This document shows positions 39,421-47,443 of a stretch of 64,000 bases of DNA, one piece after another. The DNA lies in IMG/VR virus record IMGVR_UViG_3300035169_000077, positions 34,688 to 98,687 of that record; one strand, written 5' to 3'. Below the pieces are notes generated by a model, which worked only from the letters and a program-made list of their open reading frames with translations, was not told the DNA's origin and ran no database searches. How positions within the stretch are numbered: position 1 is the first letter of the stretch; every line of letters begins with the position of its first letter. This DNA is from a virus. Both the position numbers and the translations under genes were made by a program.

Positions 39421-39439
39421 CAACTATGTCAACTATACT
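39421..39439. promoter_or_regulatory. direct-repeat operator in the divergent promoter of operon B
   Basis: CAACTATGT-CAACTATAC: two 9-bp units in tandem, in an AT-rich patch. The plus strand contains TATACT (a -10 for the gene at 39518) and the minus strand TTGACA, so divergent promoters overlap here. The interval is 122 bases. Confidence 0.65.
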
Positions 39440-39517
39440 CGCCTACACGATAGCGCGCACTAGCGCCACCACGATCAGGCGTGGATGCGTCATGGCGCGG
39501 CGTGCGAAGATCAGTGA

Positions 39518-39775
39518 GTGCCCGAGGAGTTGCCCGAGTTGCCAGAGGTCGCCAGCGCCTACCGCGCGTACAAGCAGGCAGACGAGGAAGCCCTGCTGAT
39601 CCGCTACCGTGCCCGCGCCACGCTCGGCGCGGTGATCCTCCGCGATCGGAGGCGGGCCGGCATGTCGCAGTCCGAGGTAGCCGACCAGCTCGGCGTCCGG
39701 ACCCAGCAGGTGATCCGGTACGAGGCCGCGTACCGGGCGTGGCTGAAGGAGCACCCGGACGAGCCGCTCGGCTAG
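39518..39775 (+). CDS. XRE-type regulator divergent from operon B (85 aa)
   Basis: LGAVILRDRRRAGMSQSEVA, DQLGVRTQQVIRYEAAYRAW: helix-turn-helix with an acidic N-terminal helix. GTG start. Likely controller of the replication operon through the 9-bp repeats (inference from position). Confidence 0.8.
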   Translation: MPEELPELPEVASAYRAYKQADEEALLIRYRARATLGAVILRDRRRAGMSQSEVADQLGVRTQQVIRYEAAYRAWLKEHPDEPLG

Positions 39776-39912
39776 CCATCGCCTTCCCCGTCCGTTCCTC
39801 TAAGCGCGATCTTCCGTGCCAGCAGGGGCACGGCGAATCCGGCGACGACGACCAGGGCGCAGGCGACGGCGAAGCCCGCGAGCGCGAGGGCTTCCCGCCA
39901 GTGGCCGCTCAC
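39772..39912 (-). CDS. single-pass membrane peptide (46 aa)
   Basis: HWREALALAGFAVACALVVV, AGFAVPLLARKIA: one membrane helix, then a polar tail. GTG start overlaps the gene upstream. Last gene of operon C; below usual cut-offs but coupled. Confidence 0.6.
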   Translation of the reverse strand: MSGHWREALALAGFAVACALVVVAGFAVPLLARKIALRGTDGEGDG

Positions 39913-40025
39913 CGGAGCCAGCCCTCAACCCGGTCACAGGCAGCCGAGAGCCTCAGCCACGCGCCGAACGGCACGCGCCCCGCCGCCTCCACCAGGAAGC
40001 GCTCCAGCCTGCCTTTCAGCCTCAC
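39909..40025 (-). CDS. small basic amphipathic peptide (38 aa)
   Basis: MRLKGRLERFLVEAAGRVPF, then GAWLRLSAACDRVEGWLR: amphipathic helices, net basic. GTGA overlap on both sides, so it is likely translated. Unknown role. Confidence 0.55.
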   Translation of the reverse strand: MRLKGRLERFLVEAAGRVPFGAWLRLSAACDRVEGWLR

Positions 40026-40636
40026 TCGCACGGGGTCACCACCCGGACCTCCACGAGCGTCCCGCCCGTCACCGACAGGACATGCTCAGCCGCCTCCCGG
40101 GTCATGATGTCCGCCGAGGTAAGCCACCCGCCCCCGGAGAGGGACCGCCTGGTGGCCACGCTGTAGCCGAGCACGCCGTCAGGGAGAGGCTCCGGGACCT
40201 TGACCTCCGGCACGCCCGCGGCTTCCTCTTCCAGGAACTCGCGCTCCCAGTCCGGCAGGGCCTCCGCTGGTCCCTCTCGCGGCCCAGACTCCATCTCGCG
40301 CCGGATGCCGTCCAGGTAGCCCCGGGTGTCCATCAGCGTCTCGCCATGATGGATTACCGCGCCGGGCCACATGCCGCAGGCGCACACCCGGATCGCCGAC
40401 CCCCCATAGGCCGGCAGGTCCAGGTCGAACTCGTGCGGGGTGCGCAGGAGATACTCGCGCACCGATTCCGAGCGGGAGATCTCGATCGACGCGCCCGTGA
40501 CAGGAACCAGCGGCCCGTCTCCCGCTTGCACCATGGCCTTCGGCGCGGACGCCGCAACGTCGGCCTCTACCCGCTCTTCCCAGGCCTCAGCCGGCCTTTC
40601 CGCCTGCTGTCCGAACCTCCACCACCTAGACGGCAC
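40022..40636 (-). CDS. protein of unknown function (204 aa)
   Basis: GTG start. Trp/Arg-rich N-terminus (PSRWWRFGQQAE), a middle FDLDLPAYGGSAIRVCACGM and HHGETLMDTRGYLDGIRREM, and a C-terminal beta domain (HVLSVTGGTLVEVRVVTPCE). Not recognised. Confidence 0.65.
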   Translation of the reverse strand: MPSRWWRFGQQAERPAEAWEERVEADVAASAPKAMVQAGDGPLVPVTGASIEISRSESVREYLLRTPHEFDLDLPAYGGSAIRVCACGMWPGAVIHHGETLMDTRGYLDGIRREMESGPREGPAEALPDWEREFLEEEAAGVPEVKVPEPLPDGVLGYSVATRRSLSGGGWLTSADIMTREAAEHVLSVTGGTLVEVRVVTPCE

Positions 40637-41099
40637 TTTCCACGCCCTCTCCGCCTATCGGCTTCATGAAGTCCTCTTCGCTCATCCACTCCACGCCGTC
40701 GGCGTAGTGCCGGTGAACGTCATGCGCCACTGCGGACGTGGTCTCGCACCGCGACTTCCTGCCCGCGTGCTCCAGCACCACAGGGCAGCGGCCATCGGGG
40801 ACCGACCACCACGGCTCCCTGCCGGCGCGGGCCCGGAGCCGCTTCCCCAGCGTCTTCACGTCCCCCGCGTCGATCACGTCCACCGACTGGCCCATCCGCA
40901 TGGCGCCCCCGGCCAGCGGCCACAGGTACGCCCTCCACTCCCCGGGCTCCCCGTCAGGCGAGCGGCGGAACACGCTGCCGACCACGACCGTCTCTCCGTG
41001 GTCAGCCCAGAAGCCCTGATCCCGGTTGGAGTAGCGGGCGATGACCCAGCCGTCACGCTCCCCGGTCATCGCGATCTCCGCGTCATGCAGGCTGGTCAC
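40626..41099 (-). CDS. protein of unknown function (157 aa)
   Basis: GWVIARYSNRDQGFWADHGE, EPGEWRAYLWPLAGGAMRMG, then GRCPVVLEHAGRKSRCETTS. Beta-rich, two Cys. GTG start one base from the previous stop. Confidence 0.65.
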   Translation of the reverse strand: MTSLHDAEIAMTGERDGWVIARYSNRDQGFWADHGETVVVGSVFRRSPDGEPGEWRAYLWPLAGGAMRMGQSVDVIDAGDVKTLGKRLRARAGREPWWSVPDGRCPVVLEHAGRKSRCETTSAVAHDVHRHYADGVEWMSEEDFMKPIGGEGVESAV

Positions 41100-41100
41100 G

Positions 41101-41463
41101 TCAGGACCCCCCCTCGCACGTCACGTAGTGGTCAGGGCGGTAGGCACCGCAGCACCGCTGGCGCTCCGGGTGCTTCCGGGTGGCATTCCGCGGCCTTCCG
41201 CCCTTCCGGCCCGGCCTAACGTCGGCGACGGGCTTCACGGCCTCCCGCGGGATGGCCGCTGCCCGGGGCAGCGGCCGTGCCTCAGCAGCGGCCGGGACCA
41301 CTGGGGCGACGGGAGCCGGGACGAACGGCCTCGACGGGACCGCCTGCACGGTCAGCCCTTCGCCAGGGGCCAGGACCCCGCGCGACTCAAGTTCGGCGGT
41401 CAGCTCCTCCAGCCGCCGCGCCTCAGCAGGCGTGGGCGCGCTCCTGTACGGGACTGCCGTCAC
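41101..41463 (-). CDS. basic protein with C-terminal Cys motif (120 aa)
   Basis: Pro/Ala-rich linker, then PGRKGGRPRNATRKHPERQR (AT-hook-like RKGGRPRN) and CCGAYRPDHYVTCEGGS. The AT-hook-like core suggests minor-groove DNA binding; the Cys end resembles the RPDHxVTC tails of other proteins here. Confidence 0.65.
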   Translation of the reverse strand: MTAVPYRSAPTPAEARRLEELTAELESRGVLAPGEGLTVQAVPSRPFVPAPVAPVVPAAAEARPLPRAAAIPREAVKPVADVRPGRKGGRPRNATRKHPERQRCCGAYRPDHYVTCEGGS

Positions 41464-41945
41464 GAGGCACCTCCCGGCGGCATCCTTCGGATCATCCCGG
41501 GCTGCTGGCGGGGCTGGCGCTTGGCGGTCCACGGCTTCCCGCGCCTGCTCCTGGCTGCCTTCGCGTTCGCCGACTCCGCGGCCTTCCACGCCTTGCGAGC
41601 TTCCTGCCCGGCCAAGGGCGATGCCGCATTTCCGCCCCTGGCCGGAGCCTGACCGGGTGACGGCGGCGACCCCTCAGCCCCGCCGTCACCCGGAGCGTGG
41701 CCCTCGCCGTCGCGGCCTCCCTGGGTGGAGTGGGGTCGCGACGGCGAGGGAGCATCGGATGCCAGCCCGCCCCGCACGGGGGGGCGACGGGACGGGCTGG
41801 CGGTACCCCGGGGGGTGGGACGGGGGTCATTCCCGCCCGGGGCCGGCGCGAGGGAGCGTGAAGGCTCGACCTCTGCGCCGTCTTGGCCGGCATCTCCCGA
41901 AGAGAGGGCGGGAGATGCCGGAGTCTCGAAGTCTTCAGCGGTCAT
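41460..41945 (-). CDS. disordered basic protein (161 aa)
   Basis: Low complexity, Pro/Ser/Gly-rich to about 110, then a Lys/Arg-rich end (ARSRRGKPWTAKRQPRQQPG). Overlaps both neighbours. Real translation is likely from the couplings, but codon use is shadow-like in places. Confidence 0.5.
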   Translation of the reverse strand: MTAEDFETPASPALSSGDAGQDGAEVEPSRSLAPAPGGNDPRPTPRGTASPSRRPPVRGGLASDAPSPSRPHSTQGGRDGEGHAPGDGGAEGSPPSPGQAPARGGNAASPLAGQEARKAWKAAESANAKAARSRRGKPWTAKRQPRQQPGMIRRMPPGGAS

Positions 41946-42877
41946 GGCGTCCCGGCTTCCTTGCCGGGGATCTCGATTTCGATCGCCTCGCCTGCCGCGA
42001 CCTGGGCAACGCGGTCACGGAGCGCGGTCAGCTCCGCGATGCTCCGGTGAAGGTCCCTGCCGTCTCGCGGCAGGCGCCGGGCCCTCGCCTTGGCGGGCTT
42101 CGCGGGCAGGCCGGCCGGGGGTGCTGAGCGTGCCACGTCCAGGACCGTCCCCGGCGGGTAGTCCCACAGCGCCGACCGGCCAGCGGGCTTGACGGCGGCC
42201 GTCCCGATCGCGGCGGCAGCGTGCTCCAGGGCCTCGGGGAAGGTGAGCGTGCGCCGCTCAGCAACCTCGCCGGGCACCGACAAGAGCTGGACCTTCATCG
42301 GCAAGCGCCTCAGCATCGCCCCGCTGATGAGGGTCCGCTCATGCTCGCAGCCGAGGTCAGAGCAGCGGGTGACGATCGTGCGCGCGGTCAGCACGTAATC
42401 CCCGGGCCTTATCCAGCAGGCGTACCAGGGGAGGTTCGGGCCGGCCTGCCGCTGCGAGTGCCCCGGGTCGGTGACCTGCCAGCCTGCGCACTCGCATGCA
42501 GGGTCAAAGCACTTCCCGCCGCGATGCCCCTCCGTCAGATGCTGGCGGCCGGAGTACGCCGTGGCATGGCCGGAGACGAACGGGCACGCTGCCCGGGCGT
42601 ACGCGGCACAGGGCGGGCAGGTGGGCGGCTCGTCGAAGCGAAGTTCCAGAACCTGGCGGGGGCCGCAGACGAGCACCGGGCGCGGCCCCGCCGGGTTGCC
42701 GCAGGACTGGCACAAGCCACGCCGCCACGCCTGCTCATAGCGGGCGGTGTGCGGCGAGCGGAAGTCCACCCCGCCGTCTGCCAGCTCGGCGTTCACCCAC
42801 GGCAGCGCGATGCCGCCCTTGACGGGACGGTGGGCCATCGACGCCGGGATAGCGGGCCGCGCCTCTGCCTCAGCCAC
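41942..42877 (-). CDS. large Cys-rich protein (311 aa)
   Basis: Cys pairs LCQSCGNPAG, PTCPPCAAYARAACP, KCFDPACECAGWQ and TRCSDLGCEHER. Contains WYACWIRPGDYVLTARTIVT. Basic Ala/Pro linker and a helical C-terminus. Probably several zinc knuckles; role unknown. Confidence 0.7.
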   Translation of the reverse strand: MAEAEARPAIPASMAHRPVKGGIALPWVNAELADGGVDFRSPHTARYEQAWRRGLCQSCGNPAGPRPVLVCGPRQVLELRFDEPPTCPPCAAYARAACPFVSGHATAYSGRQHLTEGHRGGKCFDPACECAGWQVTDPGHSQRQAGPNLPWYACWIRPGDYVLTARTIVTRCSDLGCEHERTLISGAMLRRLPMKVQLLSVPGEVAERRTLTFPEALEHAAAAIGTAAVKPAGRSALWDYPPGTVLDVARSAPPAGLPAKPAKARARRLPRDGRDLHRSIAELTALRDRVAQVAAGEAIEIEIPGKEAGTP

Positions 42878-43409
42878 GGTCGCCTCCCTCTCCGGGGAGG
42901 TTCACGCTGTCGATATTGACCCCGTGGCGGAGCAGGTACCTCGCGGCGTCCTCGGGGGCCATCCGGCTCGCCCCGGTGACCAGGACGGCAAGCCGCTCCA
43001 CGTCCGCAGGGTCCGGCTCGGCCGCCGCCTCTGCCGCATCGGCGAACGCCACCAGAAGGCCCGCGAACTGCCGGACGGCATGCGGGGGCATCACCTCGCA
43101 GGCGTCACCTGTCTCAATCCGCACCTGCCGCCCCAGGTCGACGGCCACCAGGCGGAAGCCCCGGAAGTTCACGGGCTCCGACGTGTCCACGTCCGGCCTC
43201 GGGGTGATCACCGGGGCAGGCTTGCCGTTCGCGGCGTGCATGGCGACAGCGATCTCAGCCAGATCGGTTTCCCCGTCCAAAAAGAACGCGGCAGGGTGGT
43301 GCGCGATGCCCGGGAGCGCGATCACCAGCCGTGCCGGCTTGTCCCCCTCGGCCGGCATCACCGTCAGCGTGCGGCCCGTCTTGTCCGTCCAGCTCGTCGC
43401 GTTGCTCAT
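42870..43409 (-). CDS. protein of unknown function (179 aa)
   Basis: TGRTLTVMPAEGDKPARLVI, FFLDGETDLAEIAVAMHAAN and FRGFRLVAVDLGRQVRIETG give beta strands; the C-terminal half is helical. Soluble. Confidence 0.65.
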   Translation of the reverse strand: MSNATSWTDKTGRTLTVMPAEGDKPARLVIALPGIAHHPAAFFLDGETDLAEIAVAMHAANGKPAPVITPRPDVDTSEPVNFRGFRLVAVDLGRQVRIETGDACEVMPPHAVRQFAGLLVAFADAAEAAAEPDPADVERLAVLVTGASRMAPEDAARYLLRHGVNIDSVNLPGEGGDRG

Positions 43410-43870
43410 AGCCCGAGCATCCCCAGCAGGCCGCCGATGCCGTACGACTCGGACTCCGGCTCGCGCCCCAGCAACTCCGAGAGCTGCCCCTGGCGGTCCT
43501 TCCACGCCATCGCTACTTCCTCGTGCAGCCCGCCGGGCAGCCCGTCGTGCCACAGCGCGCGGCACTCGGCCGGCTTGGCGGCATGGATGCGGCACCGGCC
43601 GCCCTGAAAAAACACGCAGGTGCCATTCGGGTTACCGGGGAACTCGGATCCCGGCTTGGCTCCCACGACGGCGGGCGACAGGACGAAGGCATCCCCGCCG
43701 CCGTCGACTTCCCACCAGTCCACGGCGAGGTGCGCGTCAAAGAACTCCTGAAGGCTCATGCCCGTCAGCGCGGCGGCCTTCTCGGCCTCGCCCGGCAGGA
43801 ACCAGCCCGGCTTGGCCTTGCACGCACGCTGGCACCCGTCGCACGTGCAGCTCTCCCTCGTCCCGCTCAT
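43406..43870 (-). CDS. YkgJ-type cysteine-cluster protein (154 aa)
   Basis: CTCDGCQRACKAKPGWFLPG, EAEKAAALTGMSLQEFFDAH, then CVFFQGGRCRIHAAKPAECR: typical zinc/iron-chelating YkgJ layout. Same family type as the 21529 protein but a different subgroup. Next to an HNH gene. Confidence 0.8.
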   Translation of the reverse strand: MSGTRESCTCDGCQRACKAKPGWFLPGEAEKAAALTGMSLQEFFDAHLAVDWWEVDGGGDAFVLSPAVVGAKPGSEFPGNPNGTCVFFQGGRCRIHAAKPAECRALWHDGLPGGLHEEVAMAWKDRQGQLSELLGREPESESYGIGGLLGMLGL

Positions 43871-44241
43871 GCTCCGCTTCCCGTCGTCTCGAACAGCGGG
43901 ACCACGCCCGCCGCCGCTAGCTCGCGCGCTCGCGTGGCGCGCCTGGTCTCCGCGTGATGCTCACGGTCGTAGTGCAGATGGCAGCCTTGACAGAGGGCGC
44001 GCAGGTTGGCGGGGTCCACGTTCTCCGGTGCGTGGTCAAGGTGTGCGGTGGTGAGCACGACCGTGGAGCCGGTGCCGTAGGCGGGCTGCCCGTGGAAGTT
44101 CGGGCAGCGGCTCCCGTCGTGCGTCCGCCGCCCGCACTCACCGAGGCACTCGCACTGGCCCCCGGCGCGCTCCCTGATCGCCTTGGAGATCTCCGTCCAG
44201 TTCGCCGGATAGCGCTCGCGGTTCTCCGGTCGGATGGGCAT
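43867..44241 (-). CDS. HNH endonuclease (124 aa)
   Basis: MPIRPENRERYPANWTEISK is a widespread phage HNH start; CECLGECGRRTH, TTAHLDHAPENVDPANLRAL and CQGCHLHYDREHH carry the HNH and zinc ligands. Such small HNH proteins often assist DNA packaging or nick DNA. Almost wholly overlapped out of frame by the next gene's C-terminus. Confidence 0.85.
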   Translation of the reverse strand: MPIRPENRERYPANWTEISKAIRERAGGQCECLGECGRRTHDGSRCPNFHGQPAYGTGSTVVLTTAHLDHAPENVDPANLRALCQGCHLHYDREHHAETRRATRARELAAAGVVPLFETTGSGA

Positions 44242-44420
44242 AACTCGGCCTCTCCGTCGTCGCGGGTGACCTTTACCTGCGGCCCCTGCTCCAGGTCCAG
44301 CAGCTCGTCAAGCGACGGCTTGCGAGCGTGCCGCCTCCGGTTCCGCCATGCGGCCAGGTTCCATCCGGCCGTCCCGCCGAAGATCGCGCCGAGGACCGCC
44401 ACGGACACCCACCAGGTCAC
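43917..44420 (-). CDS. membrane protein, long overlap with HNH gene
   Basis: N-terminus WWVSVAVLGAIFGGTAGWNL is a membrane span, followed by a basic and acidic cytoplasmic part (RNRRRHARKPSLDELLDLEQ). No stop occurs before the HNH start, so the frame continues 325 bases through it as low-complexity Arg/Ser/Pro sequence. Either the overlap is real, or a stop has been lost by a frameshift or substitution. Confidence 0.5.
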   Translation of the reverse strand: MTWWVSVAVLGAIFGGTAGWNLAAWRNRRRHARKPSLDELLDLEQGPQVKVTRDDGEAELCPSDRRTASAIRRTGRRSPRRSGSAPGASASASVSAGGGRTTGAAARTSTGSPPTAPAPRSCSPPHTLTTHRRTWTPPTCAPSVKAAICTTTVSITRRPGAPRERAS

Positions 44421-44740
44421 GAGCCCGCCTCCGTGTCGCCCATCAGCGCCTCAGCCTCAAGCTCCGCGTCCGTTACCGCTGCAGTCCCGGCCTTGTCCCC
44501 GTAGCCGCGCAGGACCATCGCCCACCGGCCTTCGTCGATCAGGTCCAGCGCGCCGCCGTCACGGGGCACGGGGGCCTTGCGGAGCCTCCACTTCCTCCAT
44601 GCGAGCCGCCACGGCAGGCCGCGCCTCCGCCGGCGCGCGGCGGCCAGGAAGCGGTGCAGCTCACTGCGGAAGCACCAGGCCACCGCGGTGCCGTAGGCGA
44701 GGACCAGGACCAGGACCACGGCCACGCGGGCCCCGATCAT
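44417..44740 (-). CDS. membrane protein with basic juxtamembrane region (107 aa)
   Basis: ARVAVVLVLVLAYGTAVAWC spans the membrane, then RFLAAARRRRRGLPWRLAWR and an acidic tail. ATGA overlaps. Confidence 0.65.
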   Translation of the reverse strand: MIGARVAVVLVLVLAYGTAVAWCFRSELHRFLAAARRRRRGLPWRLAWRKWRLRKAPVPRDGGALDLIDEGRWAMVLRGYGDKAGTAAVTDAELEAEALMGDTEAGS

Positions 44741-45060
44741 GAGGTGCCCCCCGCCTTGTACTCCCGCTCGTACCGGGCGGCCGTCGCCCTCGCGATCCCC
44801 GCGTACTCAGCGGCCTCAAGGCGCGTGAAGCCCGCGTCACGGGCCTCCGCGTACGCGGCGAGGCGGGCTCCGCGGCCCCCGGGTGCCCGCCGTGCCTCCG
44901 GAACTTGCGGGATGACCTCCGCCAGGTCCCGGTGGACTCCCTTGAACGGGTCCCAGCCGGCCGTCTTGCGGAAGCGGTAAGCGACCTCGGGGGGCCGTCC
45001 GTTGCGGGGGCTTGCCGCCGGCCGGTATCCGGGAAGCGGGCCGGTCCTCGTCTCAGCCAC
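44737..45060 (-). CDS. small HTH-like protein (107 aa)
   Basis: Pro-rich N-terminus with WDPFKGVHRDLAE; C-terminus AYAEARDAGFTRLEAAEYAG, IARATAARYEREYK fits a transposase/terminase-small-type helix-turn-helix. Function unknown. Confidence 0.65.
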   Translation of the reverse strand: MAETRTGPLPGYRPAASPRNGRPPEVAYRFRKTAGWDPFKGVHRDLAEVIPQVPEARRAPGGRGARLAAYAEARDAGFTRLEAAEYAGIARATAARYEREYKAGGTS

Positions 45061-45370
45061 GGCCGGCCTCCGTCCGGCACAGTTCCTCGGCTGCCAGCCC
45101 GAGGAGGTCAGACAGGAGCGCGGGCACGTGCGTCATGTCCGTCCCGCGCTGCCGCAGCCGCTCGCTCAGGTGGTCAAGCTGCGGGGCGACCGAGGCCAGC
45201 ACCCGCCCCGCTGTCGCCGCGTCGTCCCCGAACTCCTCCCGGATCGCGTCGGCGATGATGATCGAGGTCGGGGCCAGCATGGTTATCCGGTAGCCGCCCT
45301 TGCGGCGCCTCTCCCGGATCGCCGCGAGGGTCCGGTCCGTCTGCGCTGTCAGCGCCGCCTGGAGGGTCAC
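45053..45370 (-). CDS. helical protein (105 aa)
   Basis: GTG start overlapping the HNH gene stop. Long helices (LTAQTDRTLAAIRERRRKGG; VLASVAPQLDHLSERLRQRG). No Cys; unknown role. Confidence 0.6.
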   Translation of the reverse strand: MTLQAALTAQTDRTLAAIRERRRKGGYRITMLAPTSIIIADAIREEFGDDAATAGRVLASVAPQLDHLSERLRQRGTDMTHVPALLSDLLGLAAEELCRTEAGRG

Positions 45371-45858
45371 GCCGCCACCTCCGAGGGAGGCTCGCTGTGC
45401 CGGTCTCCGTCCGGAAGCAGGTACCAGACCGCGAAGCCGCCGTCCTCGGTGGCGTAAGCCACGCCCTTGGCCGCCGGGTCGCTGCCGGACTCCAGGAGCC
45501 ACCCGTGCTCCTGCGCGTCCTTGACGTGACCGTGAACCCAGCCGTGACAGCCGGTAGTATTCCCGGACCCGCAGAGCAGGATCAGGTTCTCCGGGGAGTC
45601 GGGGCCAAGCTGGGAGCGCCGGATCCGGTGGTGGACGTTGTGCGGCTCGCCCATGACGAACAGGCCGCAGCGGACACAGCACCAGGCATCCCGCTTGTAG
45701 ACCAGCTTGCGGACAGCGAGCGGGATGGAGTCCTTCCTGCTCGCCTGCATCGGCACGGCGCGGTTCAGGCCGCTCGTCCGCGCGAGTCCCGTAGCGCGGC
45801 TCAGCCCCTTCCCCCGGGGCATCTCCGCCTTGCGGGACGACATCGGGACCTGCTTCAC
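45367..45858 (-). CDS. HNH endonuclease (163 aa)
   Basis: Basic N-terminus, then VYKRDAWCCVRCGLFVMGEP, HNVHHRIRRSQLGPDSPENL, ILLCGSGNTTGCHGWVH: HNH core with four Cys zinc ligands. GTG start. Distinct from the 43867 and 827 HNH proteins. Confidence 0.8.
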   Translation of the reverse strand: MKQVPMSSRKAEMPRGKGLSRATGLARTSGLNRAVPMQASRKDSIPLAVRKLVYKRDAWCCVRCGLFVMGEPHNVHHRIRRSQLGPDSPENLILLCGSGNTTGCHGWVHGHVKDAQEHGWLLESGSDPAAKGVAYATEDGGFAVWYLLPDGDRHSEPPSEVAA

Positions 45859-45983
45859 CGGTCCTCCTCCGGCTCGGGCGGCTGGTAGCCGGAACTGGCC
45901 GCGAGCCCTGCGGCGACCCGCTTGCACAGGGCCATCGAGTCCGCGATCAGCTCGGGCAGCGTCATCTCCTCCAGGCGGGGCAT
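45855..45983 (-). CDS. micro-protein (42 aa)
   Basis: MPRLEEMTLPELIADSMALC, then KRVAAGLAASSGYQPPEPEE: two short helices and an acidic tail. Coupled to both neighbours. Confidence 0.55.
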   Translation of the reverse strand: MPRLEEMTLPELIADSMALCKRVAAGLAASSGYQPPEPEEDR

Positions 45984-46243
45984 CAGGCCACCGCCGTCTC
46001 TGCCGCCACCGGGTCGCCGATCTGGTACCGCGCCGATCCGCAAGCGCACGTGAACAGCCCGGCCGCGCGGTCGAAGCCCCAGAACCCGCACTTGCCGTGA
46101 CCGTCAAGCCAGGACAGCAGGTGCCCGGCGGCGTTCAGCAGGTCGGCGGCCAGCTCGTCCGGCGCCCCCGGGCGGAGGGGAACCCCGCCGAGGGCGTCAA
46201 CGGCCACCACCTGGACCGGGTACTTGACCTCCAGGTCACTCAC
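45983..46243 (-). CDS. small protein (86 aa)
   Basis: Beta start (VKYPVQVVAVDALGGVPLRP), helical middle, GLFTCACGSARYQIGD knuckle. Overlaps the Gp3-like gene. Confidence 0.6.
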   Translation of the reverse strand: MSDLEVKYPVQVVAVDALGGVPLRPGAPDELAADLLNAAGHLLSWLDGHGKCGFWGFDRAAGLFTCACGSARYQIGDPVAAETAVA

Positions 46244-47273
46244 CGGGCACCGCCTCGGGGAGGCGCTTCTGCAGCACGGCCAGGTAGTCCCGCAGCACGA
46301 TGTAGTGATCAGGCCGCGCAGGGTCCGGGCAGATCATGTCGGTCGGGTCGATGCCGTGCGCCCGGCCTCGCTCTTTCAGCGCGTCGATATCGCCGCGCGT
46401 CCGCGCCCCGGCAGCCAGGTCGGCGACCATCTGGGCATCCAGCGGCACCCGGTCATCAACCATCGACAGGTCCAGCGGCGGCGGCGCGTCCGCGGCGCGG
46501 CCGGCCATGATCGCCAGCGGCCCGGTGCCGTGCCGTGGCGGGAGTTGCGCGGCCAGTGGCCGTCCCGCGAGCTCGCCAGCGGCGATCGCCCGCACTGACT
46601 CGTCAACCCGCAGGACCGGCACGTTGTACTGGCGGAGCAGCCCGTCGACCCGCGACTCCCGGTACTCCAGGACGAGCGTCGCCGCGAGGAGCTGCCCGAT
46701 CGCCCTGGCCCGCTCCAGCATCACGGCCTGGTCGACGATCTCCGCCGCCGCCTGCTCGCTCTTGGACAGGAGTTGCCAGACCCCGATGCCGGGGACGTCG
46801 GCGAGGACCATCTTGATCCACGTGTACGGGTAGCAGCCCTGCGGCACCTTCTGGGCGGCCAGCCTGCGCCGCTCCCGGATCGCCTCCCACACGGACTCCT
46901 CATCGCACGGGTCATCAGGCTGCGGGCACTGGCACGGACCCCGGGTCGGCCTGGTAGTCGTCACGCCGTCGCACACCACCGACGGGCCGCCGCCAGACCA
47001 GCGCATCATCGCCTGCCTGATCACCAGGTCGCCGGGCGGCAGCGCCATCCCCAGCTCCCGCACGGGCGTGTAAACCTCCCACTGCCGGCCCCACGGGCGC
47101 GGGTCCTGGCCCTGGTAAAGCTCCGCGATCGTGCAGGCGGCAAGCTCCGAGGAGGTGGTGAACCGGAATCCCTCCAGCCGGTGCGGGCGCCCCTTCTCGT
47201 CCTTGTCGCCGGACCTGATCCGGCCGATCGTGAGGTTCCTGCGCTGGATTCCCGCCAGGATCGTGCTCGTCAT
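46236..47273 (-). CDS. Gp3-like (RDF-family) protein (345 aa)
   Basis: N-terminal ~200 residues read GRIRSGDKDEKGRPHRLEGF, RFTTSSELAACTIAELYQGQ, WGRQWEVYTPVRELGMALPP, then a CDG-xn-CQC cluster and WQLLSKSEQAAAEI. This order (GRPxxLxxFRFTS, QWEVYT, CDG, CxC, GxWxL) is the pattern I know for the Gp3-like recombination directionality factor family of actinophages. In phiC31 such a protein steers a serine integrase; this phage has a tyrosine integrase, so its role here may be DNA replication or repair. C-terminal 140 residues helical. Confidence 0.7.
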   Translation of the reverse strand: MTSTILAGIQRRNLTIGRIRSGDKDEKGRPHRLEGFRFTTSSELAACTIAELYQGQDPRPWGRQWEVYTPVRELGMALPPGDLVIRQAMMRWSGGGPSVVCDGVTTTRPTRGPCQCPQPDDPCDEESVWEAIRERRRLAAQKVPQGCYPYTWIKMVLADVPGIGVWQLLSKSEQAAAEIVDQAVMLERARAIGQLLAATLVLEYRESRVDGLLRQYNVPVLRVDESVRAIAAGELAGRPLAAQLPPRHGTGPLAIMAGRAADAPPPLDLSMVDDRVPLDAQMVADLAAGARTRGDIDALKERGRAHGIDPTDMICPDPARPDHYIVLRDYLAVLQKRLPEAVPGE

Positions 47274-47443
47274 GACGACAGCACCTCGCAGGCGTCCCCG
47301 GGGATTTCCTCGGTCGTCGTCGCGATGACCTCGAAGCCGCCGTCCGCCGCCTCCGTGACCTCGCCGCCGTACTGGTCGGCGAGGCTGTCCGCTATGCCGC
47401 GGTCCCCGGTCGTGAACCTGAACTGAACCGGCGTCCCCGTCAC
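47270..47443 (-). CDS. small protein (57 aa)
   Basis: VQFRFTTGDRGIADSLADQY, GGEVTEAADGGFEVIATTTE: a compact alpha/beta unit. GTG start overlaps the nuclease stop; sandwiched between nuclease and Gp3-like genes, so perhaps a cofactor. Confidence 0.6.
   Translation of the reverse strand: MTGTPVQFRFTTGDRGIADSLADQYGGEVTEAADGGFEVIATTTEEIPGDACEVLSS

Noticed and set aside
46236-47273. Evidence for a serine integrase
   Set aside because: The Gp3-like protein suggested one, but no serine recombinase motif occurs in the window; int is clearly a tyrosine recombinase.
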